From assembly GCA_922989275.2 (NCBI GenBank), contig OV277861.1:19182540-19246539 (forward strand): a DNA stretch of 64,000 nt, written 5' to 3'. The number at the start of each line of letters is the position of its first letter. The stretch's first letter is position 1. Shown one piece after another: positions 29,701-44,700 of this stretch. Source of the DNA: Gari tellinella. Taxonomy: Eukaryota; Mollusca; Bivalvia; Cardiida; Psammobiidae. The position numbers and the translations under genes are program-made. The notes beneath the pieces are model-generated. The model was not told the DNA's origin and did no database searches. It was given only the letters and a program-made list of their open reading frames with translations.

Positions 29701-32700
29701 AGGCTCCATTATGTGTGCCGTTAAGATAAGAATTTATCGTCAGAATGCGGTCATTTTCTACACTTTATATTTCGCGTTTCGTTTGAACGTGAAAGAAAAA
29801 ACATCTTCTGTACTGTAGCAACGGGTACTGTGCAAAATGATTAATATATTTCGTAAAAAATCAAAAGTATTGGGGCACCCTGTAGAACCGCTATACAGTG
29901 GAGAAAACGTTATTCTTTCCCAATAAACGCGTTTACGCTAAAACTATTATTTGTAGTGCAAACAGTTTGAAGCCAGATCAGACGCCGGGTAACCCGGCGT
30001 CTGATCAGGCTTCAAACTGTTTGCCACCAAGATAAACAAGAATTATCAGAATTGTCCAAAAGTTGTTCTTTTCTACGTTTTAGTGCTTTGCGTTTGCGTA
30101 CGTTTGCGTTTAAACGGGAAAGAATAACAGATTATCCACTGTAGCAATGGGTACTGTGCAAAATGATTAATATATTTCGTAAAAAATCAAAAGTATTGGG
30201 GCACCCTGTAGAACCGCTATACTTATCCTAAATGTTGAACTTATTGTTTTTGTCAACACAATTCTATATCATAAATGTGCAAAATGAAAGGCAAACAGGA
30301 TAGACGCTGATCAGACTGCTCCCGAAGGGGCAGTCTGATTTTGGTCTACACTGTTTGATCAGACCAATCTGTCCCAATACTAAGGGTCAAACATGTACTG
30401 TGGTTGGTTGCAACAAGTGTTGCAACGAGGTAATAAATGATTCACAGCTCAAACAGTTGAATGTCAAGACAGATATATGGGAATCCATAATTGAGCCGTG
30501 CCATGACACAATCTGCTCTATTTGTTGCGTTGCAACAATGTACTGACCCAGAACCATTGCCATCCCAGGCACTGTATGGGAATTTGGTATTCACTACCAA
30601 ATACCGTATACAGTACAGCTACATAAACTGCTTTAGATGCATATGGGTGTCAAATAGTGTAGATCAAGGCCAACTAGACGCGGCGGCTGACATTGATCTA
30701 CTTTGTGTGCACTGCAATACGTCAGATTTTCTCATGGCACGGCTTAACTATGTATTCTCTACAACTACAAGCATGACTTCTCATTCTACGCCGTAGCTCC
30801 ATAAATACGCCTTTTTGCGATTTTAGTTTATTCATCCCCAAACATTTTATTTTATACAGTCATGAATATGCATAATACGAAATATTTCTATTTCCTATTA
30901 TACTGTAGGCTTAAAGCAGGGTAAGAGTAAAGCAGAATGCGCCTTAAGGCGCATTCTGCTGTACTTTCAACCTGCTTTAAGTGGTCGCCTATCTTCACAA
31001 CAAGAAACAGGCTATGTGGTAACGGGTTATTTTTGAAGACTATATTGTGGAAATACATGTTAGTACATGTACCACCAAGAAAAGTGAGTGCGTAAAATTT
31101 GAAAAGATTTATATGCGTAGTTCTAAAATGTAACGCACTTTCCCCATGTTTTGCTATAAGACTTCACTATACATATATAAAGGAGATATAAATACCATGC
31201 AATGTTATCACTTCACATGAAATAGCAAACAGCGTATACACTGATGAGATGTCGGGAAATGCCTAATGTCTACCTTTGTGTACAATATTTACAAATGGGT
31301 TAAGTTATGTTAAAAGAGTAAAAAGACATATATTATATAAGATACACTACATGTTATCAGAAAATACGCTTTTAAATTATATGTTTTCATCATGGACCAT
31401 ATAAGTGATGTTTTGATTGGTCTGTACTAATTATATTTTATTCATTTTAAGACGAATAACTAATATATCTTATTTTACTGAAATGTGTGTACCATTTAAC
31501 AGCAACCTGTGCAAGTTTATCAGACCCGGCCCGAGGATCGGTATCCATAACAACTAATGGCGCTGCTACAACAGGCACGTACACGTGTAACAGCGGGTAC
31601 ACAATGCACGGGTTCCCTACGAGGACATGTCAAAGCAGTGGGGCGTGGTCTTCAACAGAACCGACCTGCAGTAAGTTCTATAAAATTAAATGAGATGTCA
31701 GTAGATCTAGTAAATACCAATACTCTGAATTATCATTTTTCGTTTTAGTTTAATATTGAAATTCCTTTCAGCAAACAGTGTCGACTCTGATTAGACGCCG
31801 CATTATGCGGCGTCTGATCAGAGTCTACACTGTATGCCTATGTCCCAAATATGGGAACATGGGCAAAAATGGGTTAAATCAGGATTAGGAAAAGCAGAAA
31901 GAGTACGTAGGAGCGTGTAGGAGCATTCTGCTTTATCCTAATTTAGACAACCACAAGTCTCTTGAAATGATGGTACATGTATATAGATGAGACTTACTGC
32001 ACCATAGTTGATCGCATACAATGTATATATACATTGACAGTCCTAATCACATTATTGTGTTGCTTACGAATGCCGCTTAGATTTGTGTGTTAAAGGACAG
32101 TGACTACTTAGAGTAAGATAAAAGTAAAACAAAAACCTCCTTTACTTTCATCTTGATTTAAGCTATCACCTGTTTTAGAAAGGCATCATATATTCTTCTT
32201 TATAGTGGCAGTAATACAAAGGGTTCTTCTGCATTTACATACGTTACTTTACCCTGAACTCTACTGCTGGTGTGCTGTCATGTTGCTTTCGAATGGGACC
32301 ATAATTTACTGTACATGTATTTTAAACTCAAAGGATAAACGGATAGTGTTGACCACGAAAAGAGCATTCTATGGTCTGCACTGTTTGTTTAGACATATGC
32401 AATGGTTATCCGTGATAACTTATAAAGCATTGCATACATGGTTTAGTGGCCAACACTGAAACCCCACAACTTGAATTCAGAATCCAGCCATTGTTGCATA
32501 CGGGATCTACGAGATAACATGCATCATTACATTTCATTAAGTTTTAAAGACGTGTTCAATTGGATGTACAGGTTGGTAATACGATATATGATTTTCACCA
32601 TATAAATCATGATGTTTATTCAAAGTCTATGAATTATGCAGATCAGTATAATTTTGATTGTAATCAGAGAGTGTTTTATGTTTCCTAAGGCTGTGCAACT

Positions 32701-35700
32701 CCTTCCACACCAGCAAACGGCGCAGTGTCGATAAATGCCGATGGTACTACAGCCACATACACGTGTAACCTAGGCTTCACACTAGATGGAACAGCCACGC
32801 GCACGTGTCAACTTGTCACAGCAACGTGGGACAACACCGACCCATCGTGCAGTAAGCAGTGTTTGGAGTAGTTGTTTCTAGCCTGGAAACCAATATACAT
32901 GTTTTTACGTTTGCCCTCTGCGTAGGGACTGCACTGTTGTTGTTTGTTCTTGAATATATTCGAAAAACATTCAAAACTTTAAAATAAACTTGTCATTTTT
33001 TTAAAATTGGAATAGTAAAAATAAACGGTTTAAGCAGCTGTATGCTCAACATACAGCCATACTCAGTGGATTTCCCCCTTTATACACTCTGTTGTATGCC
33101 CCCTGGTGTCTGTATTCCTGTCTATGGGTTTCCATTTGAGATTTCATAATCACAAACAGTTGCAATAAATCTTGTATTAAGCAACCACTAAATGAAGTAA
33201 CTAGGACATATCTTCAGACAAGTGACTACTTCATGCATCGTATACGTATTGAAAAAAACGTCCCATAGGAGCTTTCTGCATTATTCATATTCTGCATTAA
33301 GCAATCACTCTCCCTTAAGATAAACGTTGGAGTTCGGGTCAATGAACCCTTAACATATATACCCCTGAATCTTTTAATAGATAACTTGAGTTTCGAATAA
33401 AGTCTAGTCAACTAATATTTTACAATTATTTGCAAAATTACATGCAGTGCAGATATATGTAAATAACGAGTATATTCGTCGCTAGGGCTTATTGGATTGA
33501 ACCGAATTCAACTCAATTACTTTCATTCGGTTATATTGACAGAAATGAAATGTCAAATGCAATTTTAATTCCATGAGCATAAAGTTCACTTCAAGGCTAA
33601 GTTAGACACTAAAATCAATTTTGATAATGGTGTGCTGTTTCAGCCTGATCGATACTGCTGATTGAGGTAAAGTGAATAGTGTAAAACCTCTCTATTACGA
33701 ACACTTAAAAGAAGACCAATTAATTGAAAGAGACAGCGTGTAGCAAGGTCAACGTAAAACAGACAGCTTCTAAAGAAGCTGCCTGTTTTACGTTCACCCT
33801 GCTTTAAGCAGTCACTTGCCTTTAACACTTAATAATTGACACAACTTAGTGGTCGTGATAGATAGTTTTTACTGTTTAACGAACTGATTCAGGTGGCATC
33901 ACGCTGGATGCAATTGAACTCCCGAACAGTTTGTATTTAGGCCAGATACCATGATACTCGGTGTCTAATCAGGATCAAAAAGTTGAAAATCTTTAAAAAA
34001 CAAAAATTACCAGAAACGATCAAAACTGTTTGAAAATGTCTGACAGCCAAGTCGCGCGTAGCATGGTAGAGTTTAAACTAGGACTATCACTAAAAGTGAT
34101 TCATAATCCCGGTATTACACCCGTCAAGTTTTTTTACAGAAATGAAGGTTAAATGTCTACGTCAAGGTCAAAGTAACCTGAAAATGAAATCTGACACTCT
34201 GCAATCCCAAAAGTATATGCATTTCCCGAAAGTGATGGTATCTGCCCTTGATTTTAGCTCTCGAGTCATGCGGAGGTACACTCACCATGTGTTGTAGTCG
34301 TGGATGATGAAGTAAAAACCACATGCACAGGATAGATTGTTTACTTTTTTCTAAAATCAAGGTCAGTGGTCATGGTCAAAGAAACCTGGTTCGCGACACT
34401 TGACAGTCCTAGGATATATGCCCACGCAATGTTTGATAATTCTCGATAATATAGTAAAAGATATGATTATTCTCCAGATAAAGTTGTTTAATAAATGATT
34501 TTCTTAGGCTTATGATCTTCGTAATTCACTAAGTTTTATGAAACAGGTGCCCGTCTTACGAAACATCGTAGAAAAATATTGTCGTAAGTCAAATTCTAAA
34601 ATTTTCTATTATAATTCATTTCTCCGTTGAAAAGACGATTCCAAAGAGCTATCACAAGGCATGATAAGATGGATACATCAGAAACAAGATACATTTCAAA
34701 GTTTTGACTTAATACCGTTTTGGTCGTACGTTCAGTAAGACGGTCCCCTGGTATGTGATTCTTCTGTAATATACTATTGCATGCTCTACCGTTGCTGTTT
34801 TAGCCCAGTGTGTGACCATTCCGGCTGCTACAGGACGGATACCAATCACAACAACCAGTGGTACAATCACCTCGACGGCCTTTACCTGCATATCCGGGTA
34901 TATTCGAAATGGCGTGTCATCAGTCACGTGCCAGACGAACGGCCAATGGGATAACACCATACCTACTTGCAGTAATTAGATCCGTTTACCTTGTTATATA
35001 GCAATATTAGATAACGCAGTACATTTTACATATATAGGCAGGACTTCAAATAAGATGAATAATTCAAAACTATTTCTTTTTTTATATCCACCAAGAGATA
35101 TGCTTAGATATGTACTCATTCGAATAAAATCGAACAGACAGTCATAGGGTTGGTGGAGGTTTAAAGAAGTAAGTCTTGAACTACTAGCTCTGTATAGATA
35201 TATTGTTTTTGAATTAAAACAAACAACACGTGTATCCCTGTAATACGGGTACTAAGACAGGGATTTTAAGAGTGTACATGTTTAAACTTGTCAGTTCTTC
35301 AAGGTACATGTTGTACTTATCATTTCGTTTGCTGGTACGGAACTAAAACTCATTGATATTCATAGACTTACTCTTGACAGTTATATCTTATTCTTATATA
35401 CAGCTGATGTATTTTAGAACTTCCCCGACTTAACGCGTACTCAAACTAAAATGCACTTGACAACTTACTATTTGGGTTAATTCCAGACGAACAGTATTTG
35501 TTCTTTATTATATACCTACCAATGTTCTGCCCGAAATATTTCTGTATTTTATCGAACAAATACACCTTGACGGATTGAAAATTCCGTATTACCCATGTAC
35601 CTTGTGTAATGGGAAAAGAACGTTTACTGTGTAGTCGGAAGTTCGGAACTACAGTAAAACCTCTCTATTACGACCACTAAATTATGTTAAGTATTAGGGT

Positions 35701-38700
35701 GTTTACGGTAGGTGACAGCTTAAAGCAAGGTGACAGTGAAACAGAAAGCTCCTAAAGACCGCTTAAAGCAAGGTGACAGTGAAACAGAAAGCTCCTTTAG
35801 GAGCTTTCTGTTTCACTGTCACCTTGCTTTAAGCTGTCACCTCTCTATTATTTAATCAATTAGCATTCGTTTTAGTGGTCGTAATAGCGAGTATTTACTT
35901 TCACGCGCCATTCCCCGAAGTGTGACGTATGGGAAATCCCATTTATTTATAGTAACGCTCGAAACATTTCTATCGTTTTTCATTTTATTTTTATTATAAG
36001 AGGTATATAATAAAAGGAACATTACTATACTTTGCATATCTTATGTACCGGATCACTCTCGTTGTGTGTGTAAAGGCTATATCCAACTCGACCTTCGGTC
36101 TCGTTGGATATAGCCTTTACACACACAACTCCAGTGATCCGGTGCATAAGATATGCAAAGTATAGTAATATTCCGTTTTTATCATTTATACAGCGCCTTG
36201 TACAATACTGACCAATCCTGCCAGTGGTCTTGTCACTGTAAGCACGGACGGTGCTATACCCACTGCCACATACACGTGCAGCTCGGGTTATAGTCTCAGC
36301 AGCTCAACTGGACGTACGTGCCAATCTGATGGTTCCTGGGATGGAACGGCGCCAACTTGTTGTAAGTTCATTAAGACATCTCTTTAACGATAACTTAGGT
36401 GTGTAGTATCGGGTGTTTCGGGCAGAATACTTCCAAAAGCAAGTTTTACGTTTACCTTACTTTAATCTGTCATTTTTCTTACATGCAATCAATAAACATT
36501 CATTTTATTGGTCATAATAGAGAGGCTTACTGTATATACACTCAGTACAAAAAGAAACGCACATTTTGTATCACAATCTTATTTTTATGTAGAAGGAACG
36601 TATTTGTGAATTATTATTAAATCATTATTGAATTGGTAGCATCACAACCTGCACTAATCGGTGCGGTATTTTAAACAAGATGTAGTTAATTCTTTCGCTA
36701 CCAAATTAATCGTGATGTTTTTACCCCTTCGCCGTCTTATTGTCGTCTGCTTCAATTTTGTTGTTTGCAAAATCGTTTCAAAGTAAAATTCAATGTAGAA
36801 TGACTTAAATGAAATCGATAAGAGTGTCAAACAGTTTGGATCCTGATCAGACGCCGCGTTACGCGGCGTCTGATCAGTATCCAAACTGTTTGCAGACGCT
36901 TTTTGGCGTCATTAGGAGGGAAATGGTTCAAAGGCAGCACAATGTTTTTTGGGTATTTTTTTCTGAACTTGTTGCAGAATTAAATAAATCTTAAGATATG
37001 GTCTTTCTTTTCTAATTTTCCTCCAAAAAATGTATCCTAATATGCGCCTGAGCACGATGTGCGTTTCTTTTTGCACTGAGTGTATACAGGTATATGTTGA
37101 AGCTCGCTAATGACGAAATTGGATATTAAGAGGTTATTTAACAGTGTTGAGTACAATACTGAAATCTATTGGACGAGTACACAGCAGCCATAATTCATAT
37201 TGGACGAGGCGACAGCTTCGTCCAATATAAATTATGACTGCTGTGTACGAGTCCAATAGATTTCAGTATTGTACTCAACACTGTTAAATTACCTCTTTAT
37301 TTCACACCATAAAATTATAAAATGACAAAAGAAACCACATGCATTTTTTCCTATTCCTTCTAGCCTAGCCTTTGACTTCGCAATTTCCAAAAACAAAATA
37401 CAGTTTTCCCTCCCTACACCGGCTCTTGTCGCAGTTCCCTAAACAGGACAATACTTTTTATGTCTAACTCTTTTCATGGCTGCAATACCATCTGCTTAAA
37501 TTTGTCGACTGCCGCTATTCGGAAAGTTACCTTTGATTTGAAGCATTTAAGTTTAATCCTTATGACTACTTTATATAACCTATATGAATTACCCCCACTT
37601 TCCGCTCCAAAGGCATTCGCCATTTTTCTATTTTGCAATGAAAAATAAACAATAGTGTAGATCACTTAACAGTACATTATAACTACAATCTTACCGAGGC
37701 GACTACTTTTAAATTCAAACATTTACACGCATGACTTTGAGTGGACGTAACTCTCTTAGAAACAGCTCCAAAATGCTATTACTCACACCAGTAGATCTAT
37801 TTCAAATCTATAATCGTCTACACGTATCATTTTGCATAATTTTCTGTTCTAGATCTAATTTTTAATCATTTACCCCATCAAGATACTCTTTTTAAACATG
37901 TTAATGGTGTAAGAAGTCTAACAAAGGGTCGTTTTTTTCAAATTATGATATAACGAACTTTCTGAATTACCTCCCTTTTATAGTGAAGAAACACCAAATT
38001 TTATTCCTCAAAAGCATTTTTATATTTTTTCTTTTGTTTGTTATCATTATAAAACTTTCTAATGTTTAGAATTTCAGTCCGATATGGTATAAATTATCTT
38101 ATGCATTTTTAAAACGTATATTCGGATAAACAAAAATTATATTCATAATATAGAAAAAAAACCTTATTACAACGTCAACACGTTATTTACTGTATTTGAC
38201 GTTTGAACGTTAACACGCCAAAACGTCTACAGCATATTGTTTATCGTTACGTCATTAAATTAAATAAATATTGCAAATGTAAGCCAATTCTTAGTTTTCC
38301 CTCCCTATAAAGACTCGCTCCCAGCAACACACACAATATGTGTCTCCAAGTGGGTGTCGTTGCAGAGATGGAACACTGTAGCAGACAAAGGTGAAATGCC
38401 AAGGGAAGTAACTCTTAACAGAGTGTCGGAAGAGTTGTCCAGTCCAATATGAAAATGATATGGATTTTTTGGATCCGAGTCCAATATGAGAAAATGTTGC
38501 CTTCTGTGATAGCTTTTATTACTTTCCGGTACAATATAGGTTTCTCTTGTACCGTCACGTGGTAGAAAGAGGGGCTTTCGATTGGTTTAATCGATGTAGG
38601 TGTGAAATAAAACGGAATATTGGATAAAACAAAACGAACCTTATTCCCAATCTCTTATTAACGTATAATTAAATGGACCTGATATAACGAAATTTGGATA

Positions 38701-41700
38701 TAAAGAAATAAATCAAACTGTACGGACGACTGCGTTATTATTGAGCTTCACTGTATTCATTTAAATGTACAGATGGTTCTATAGAGGGCATCCTGTATAA
38801 TAATGATATATCTGGCATTGATATATCAAAAATGTTTGAAGACTTGAGGCTTATGAACAATCTTTAGCAAAGTAGCTTCAACACAGGCCTCGCTTTTGAT
38901 AATGCAGACGACGCATGAGAGATTAAACTCAAACATTATGGCCTTCTCTACTGATTGTCTCCACCCAAACATATCACTTAGCATTAAAACTTTAGGGCCC
39001 GTTTTATGAAACGTCGTACGACAAGAATGGTCGTAAGTCGGATTCTAAAATTATCAATTATTATTATTTATTTCCCCATTTGATTTTGTTTTGTGACATC
39101 TCTTTGGAATCGTCTTGAAGAAATCATAAATTAGATGTATTTTGAAGTTTAGACTTACGACCGTTTTTGTCGTACGACGTTTCATAAAACGGGCCCTAAG
39201 AAATAATTACTCGGCTTTTCGGAGCCCTGGATCCAAGGCAGTAACTCGTTTTGGTTGATTCTTAGATCGTTCCCAAACATTTTATTTGTCAGATAGGACT
39301 TTGCGCATTGGGGCCTTGATAATTAGTATACATTGCACATGTAATTAAATTATAAGTTTAAGATTTGATTTTTTTGCTTTTCGTTCCAGCTTGTAATGCC
39401 CCGTCCACTCCATCGAATGGTGCTGTAGTTTCAAACGGTGTCTCGGCCACGTACACGTGTAACTTGAACTATACATTGAGTGGGAGCAGTTCACGAACCT
39501 GTCAGTCGGACGGATCTGGATGGAGCGACGCAGACCCTACATGTTGTATGTTGATCATTCTATTGCATTTAACACCACTTTCACTATACCCATTTGCGCC
39601 CAGGGGATTCTTCCAAGCTTGTATATGTTAGATTATCCAATTTCTCATCTAAGAGGTACCTGGCCTAATATTTGTTTTCGTTTAGTCTTATTTTGAAATT
39701 CCTATCAGCAAACTGTGTAGAGTCTGATCAGACGCCGCATCGTGTGGCGTGGTGGTCTAAAGACATTGCAGTATTTAAGAAATAAAAAATTCATACCAGT
39801 GTTCTATCGTGCAATCGAACACTGGTAGGAGTTGAGATGCGTAGTAATTAAATCACGAGGCCGTAAGGCCGAGTGGTTTAATTACAAGCATCTCAACGAC
39901 TTCCCGTGTTCGATTGTTAGATAGAACACTGGTATTAATTTTTTATTTCGATTCTAACACTTCAATTTAACCTTAATTTGCACCGAAGCAACGGCGCTAC
40001 ATTTCTTGGCGTACGCATTTTCGAAGCCAAATGACGTCACGTTAGAACGTTTAGCGTGTGAGTGTTCTACTGAAAATTCGTACACTGAGACGGTCCTTCT
40101 TCGCTTATATAGGGTGTGGGCGAGGTGTGTTAGAATTGTCCATAAAACAACACATTGCATATAAAACAGCAAATAGGTCTACACTCTTTGCCTGTGCAGT
40201 CTTTATTACGCCAAAGGTCATCTGAAAGTTTTAACATTTACCACAATACACATCAAACTTAATGATTCTGCTATACTTGTAGTTCCCTGCACTCAACTTG
40301 GGGCTGTTGAAGGCGGTGCTGCGACGTTCGAAACCACTGGCATTGTGACGTCAGCTAAATTCACATGCATCTCTGGTCGCTCGTTGAACGGCACGACTCC
40401 TATCACGTGCCAGTCTGATGGCACGTGGGATAATGACATCCCGCACTGTGGTGAGTAGACGTCGAATATGTTTTACCAAAAAAATGAAATAGGCGAATCA
40501 AAGTGTGCAAACAGTTAAGATCCTTATCTGACGCTGAGTAAATATGCGTATAATTATGTGTTTCTAAACACATTCAACCCTAGCGACGAGTATACGTGTC
40601 ATTTACAAACAGTGTACCTATGAGTATTACACTTGTCCTATGCAAACAGTGTAGACCCTGGTCAGAGGGCTCTTTGATCAGGATCTACACGGTTTGTCAT
40701 TTTGAAATATATTTTTAAAATCTCTCCTAAAAAGTCAAAAATGGACAATACCTATTTTGAAATTGGAATTTTCCATTAAAAGTTTCAGGGATGAATGAGT
40801 TAAATAATATAAAGATGAATTTCTGCACGGACACTTTCACAGACGTCAGTCGCTTGAAACATGCTTCGCCTGTTTATTGTGACTTCTTTACTGTGATCAG
40901 TTTGATCAGTTTGGATCTAGATCAGTCGCCACGAAACGCGGCGTCTGTTTAAGATACAAAGTATTTAACCCTCTTCTTTAGATTTCTTTAGCTAAAATGA
41001 CATAAATATATGAGCCGTGCCATGACAAAACATGCCTTATAACATTGCACCATTGTACAGACCAATCACCGTTGTCATCACAGGTTCTGTATATGTGTTT
41101 GGTCTACACAACGAAATACCGTATATAAAACAACTACATAGAGTGCTTTAGTTGCTTGCGGGTGTCAAACAGTGTAGATCAAGGCCAATCGCCGCATCAA
41201 ACGGCTGACCTTGATCTACACTGTATGTAATGCAATAAGGCAGGTTTTTCTTTCTCATGGCATGGTTCAATTATGTTTTCGAAACCAATTGCAAACGACA
41301 ACAGTGAAGCAAGCGATGTTGAAGCAGAAAAGGGGTTGTTAACATTTCACATACAGTGGAGAATCTGTTATTCTTTCCCAATAAACGCGTTTACGCTAAA
41401 ACTATTATTTGCAGTGCAAACAGTTTGGAGCAAGATCAGACGCCGGGTTACCCGGCGTCTGATCAAGCTCCAAACTGTTTGCCACCATGATAAACATGAA
41501 ATATCAGAATTGTCCAAAAGTTGTTCTTTTCTACGTTTTAGTGTTTTGCGTTTGCGTACGTTTGCGTTTAAACGGGAAAGAATAACAGATTATCCACTGT
41601 ATCACATGACACCTTCACTTATTGCCTCTTTTTAGCTAGCAGCTTTGTGTTTTTGCATCTTTAATCTACGTTCAAATCAGAGTTTCGTGAGATCATTGAG

Positions 41701-44700
41701 AGAAACTGTTCACTTAAAGATTTTATCTTAACATTTTATCTTAAGAGCATTTGATTTAAAACGCAACACGCGTTTATCGGTACAGTGGGGAATCTGTTAT
41801 TCTTTACCGTTTAAACGCAAACGTACGCAAACGCAAACCACTAAAACGTAGAAAAGAACAATTTTTGGACAATTCTGATATTTCATGTTTATCTTGGTGG
41901 CAAACAGTTTGGAGCCTGATCAGACGCCGGGTTACCCGGCGTCTGATCTGGCTCCAAACTGTTTGTATTGTAAATAATAGTTTTAGCGTAAACGCGTTTA
42001 TTGGGAAAGAATAACACATTCTCCACTGTACTTCTTGTCGCTTTAACAAACTGTTGCAATATACATGTACATGTACGTTCGACTTAATACAATCTAACAT
42101 AATAAATGCTGGGGTTTATGGATTAATGTTCATGGTAAGAATATGGAAATATATTGCAAATATCTGTGACGTTTATAAAATATTGTGTCGCATTTCTGAC
42201 GCTACATGTACCACCACAACCAATCACTTTTACTAATTCCCGTGTTATATCAACCGACGCTTATATTCCTAAAACATCGTACAGCTACTAACACTTTATA
42301 TAATAATCATTATCATCATCAACATCATCATCATTATCATCATCATTAAATTTGTCTTCCTAAAGAAGGAATTAATCACTGTATAATTTTCTGTAAAACA
42401 AATTAATGCACTAGTATGCATTTGAGTCTAAAAGGTTTCTGTAACAACCAAGATTTGAAATCTTCACTTAAGGTAGTACGACCCTTATGAAATCGGTCCA
42501 ATGTTTGTCAATATCGATACTACACATAGAGTAATCGGCCGTTCTCGCCAATTGACGGCCATTACTCGAGCATTGTTCGGATAGGTTCACCAGTTACTGA
42601 TTATAACAGATCGCTCTTCGTAAGATACCGATATTTACAGACATTGACCCGGGCATAGTAGGGGCGCACTACCTTAAAATTCGGATAAACATGATCTATA
42701 CCTCTCGTAGTTCAGTGCCCGAGTCTAAGCAACCCAGCTAGCGGTATCGTGAGTGTCTCTACCACCGGAACATCCTCTCAAGCCACCTACGCATGCGCAT
42801 CCGGGTATAACATCAATGGGGTGACCATCCTGCTGTGCAGTAATGACGGGACGTGGGGCCAGACACCACCAACTTGCAGTAAGTCTTACAAACCACATCA
42901 CGGAAATATATGGGACATAAGCAAAGAGTGTAGACTCTGATCAGACGCTGCATAATGCGGCGTCTGATCAGAGTATACGTTGTTCCTGATAGGAATTTCA
43001 ATACAAAATAAATCGAAAATAAATGTTTTGACCAGGCACCCCTTAGATAGAATATGGGCCAATATACTAGCATGGAAGAAACCAGGAGTGGGGATTTGGC
43101 TGAAAATTGCACAATTTATAATATTTCTTTCTTCTTAGGTGTCCTGAAAATTAATGTAGATGACCACTCATAAAAACTCACATGCGATTTAGTAATTCAA
43201 AATACTATTATTAAATTGTGTAAATAAATTTGAACTACAAAGTTGTTTTAATAGTACACACCTCCCAGTTCATGTATGTAAAGCTTGCTCAAACGATTCC
43301 CCAGTAAATAACTTTTTACACCTTTAATTCATGAGTATGCACGCTTTTACAGTTACTTAGGGGAGTCATACAAAGGACGGAGAATGATGTCTTTTTCACA
43401 ATTCAATTAGAGCTCAAGCAATCGATGGCCGACTGTATATCTATTTTACCACATACATACATACACATGCATATTATCCTTCACTAGCATGCCAATCGCC
43501 AGCCTCACCATCGGACGGAACTGTCACAGCTAACGGTGTGACCGCCAGTTACACGTGTAACTCGGGCTTCTCTCTCAATGGCGCATCAAGCCGCACGTGT
43601 GGTACAGACGGAAGTGGCTGGAGCGGAAGTGATCCTACTTGTTGTGAGTACTCATTTAGATAAGAATGTTTCACAAACTTTAGAAACTTAGAATATGAGG
43701 ATGACGTTATTTTTTTAGTTTAATCTATTTTCCCATAAATACGCATCTTTACGCCTTTGATATATTCCCAAACTAAAGAGAATAGTTCCACTTTATAGAA
43801 TCATGAGTATTTTTGTTATCCTAGCATATGGTACATGTAGCTTAAAGCAGGCTGAATTTAAAGCAGAATCTACTTTAAGGCTTATTCTGCTTTACATTCA
43901 ATAAGTTTTAAGTGATGAGTGGTCTTTGTAACTAGAAACACGCTATGGATGATACAAAAGTTGACGGAAAATGCAACGCAACACACTATAGAAAATATTA
44001 ACGTTTTGTAAATTTTGAAGACGCAATTTAACCTAATTGGCAAATGTTTGAAATATGATCAGATGCTGAAGAAAAAAATTGCAATTAATTAAGCACAGCT
44101 GAGACCGTAGCATGCAGATTTGAAATACTCATCGTTAATATTTCTATCCAAACATTTTATTTCAAATATTTACTTTGTTACAGTAAACTCTCTCTCATAA
44201 GGTCACCGAAAATAAATCGTTGTTAGCGTTTAAGGCAGGTAGAAACTGAACACTATATGAAAGTAAATCATGTTTACTGTACTTTCGTTGCACTTTCAGT
44301 CTTTTACATTATCATCCCATCTTCTTTTGACCCGAGGATGTTTCTGTGAAGAAAACGTTATTCTTTTCCAATAAAAGTATTTACGCTAAAACTATTCACT
44401 TCCATAGCAAACAGTTTAGAGCCAGATCAAACGCCGATAAACGCGTCTGATCATGCTCCAAACAGTTTGCAACTTAAAATTATAAAAATCGTGAGAAATT
44501 TCAAAAAGTTGGAATTTTCTGCATTTTATAGTGCCCTGCGTCTGCGTTTCGTTTGCGTTTCACGGGGAAGAATAACGTTTTCTCCACTGTTTCATTATAT
44601 ACTCAACAAAATAATTAAAGGGGCAAAGGTATAAGTTCATATATCTTTACCGAGCACGTATGGTAGACCAGTACTTGGAACATGAGGGCATAGGGCAGAT

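Larger units (their letters stand above)
27065..31502. other. Introns 7 and 8, flanking the microexon
   Basis: Spans 27065-29308 and 29318-31502. Rich in listed MITEs; 28745-29300 and 31036-31500 hold no recognised element. A truncated core-1 palindrome lies at 30291-30355 (CAAACAGGATAGACGCTGATCAG with its complement), and another at about 26195-26240 in the preceding intron. Confidence 0.7.
32852..34803. other. Intron between CCP2 and CCP3
   Basis: Contains a degenerate TACAGTAAAACC element (33677-33876) and a GGGGCCCG-type relic near 34545-34750. The rest shows no gene; 33460-33560 looks like a relic of the CGAACTCGATAACTCG family. Confidence 0.7.
36362..39389. other. Intron between CCP4 and CCP5
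   Basis: Holds a core-1 MITE, a long hairpin, and two halves of a TACAGTGCT-type element (near 37405-37510 and 38275-38395) separated by AT-rich sequence at 37670-38270 where I see nothing. Confidence 0.7.
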
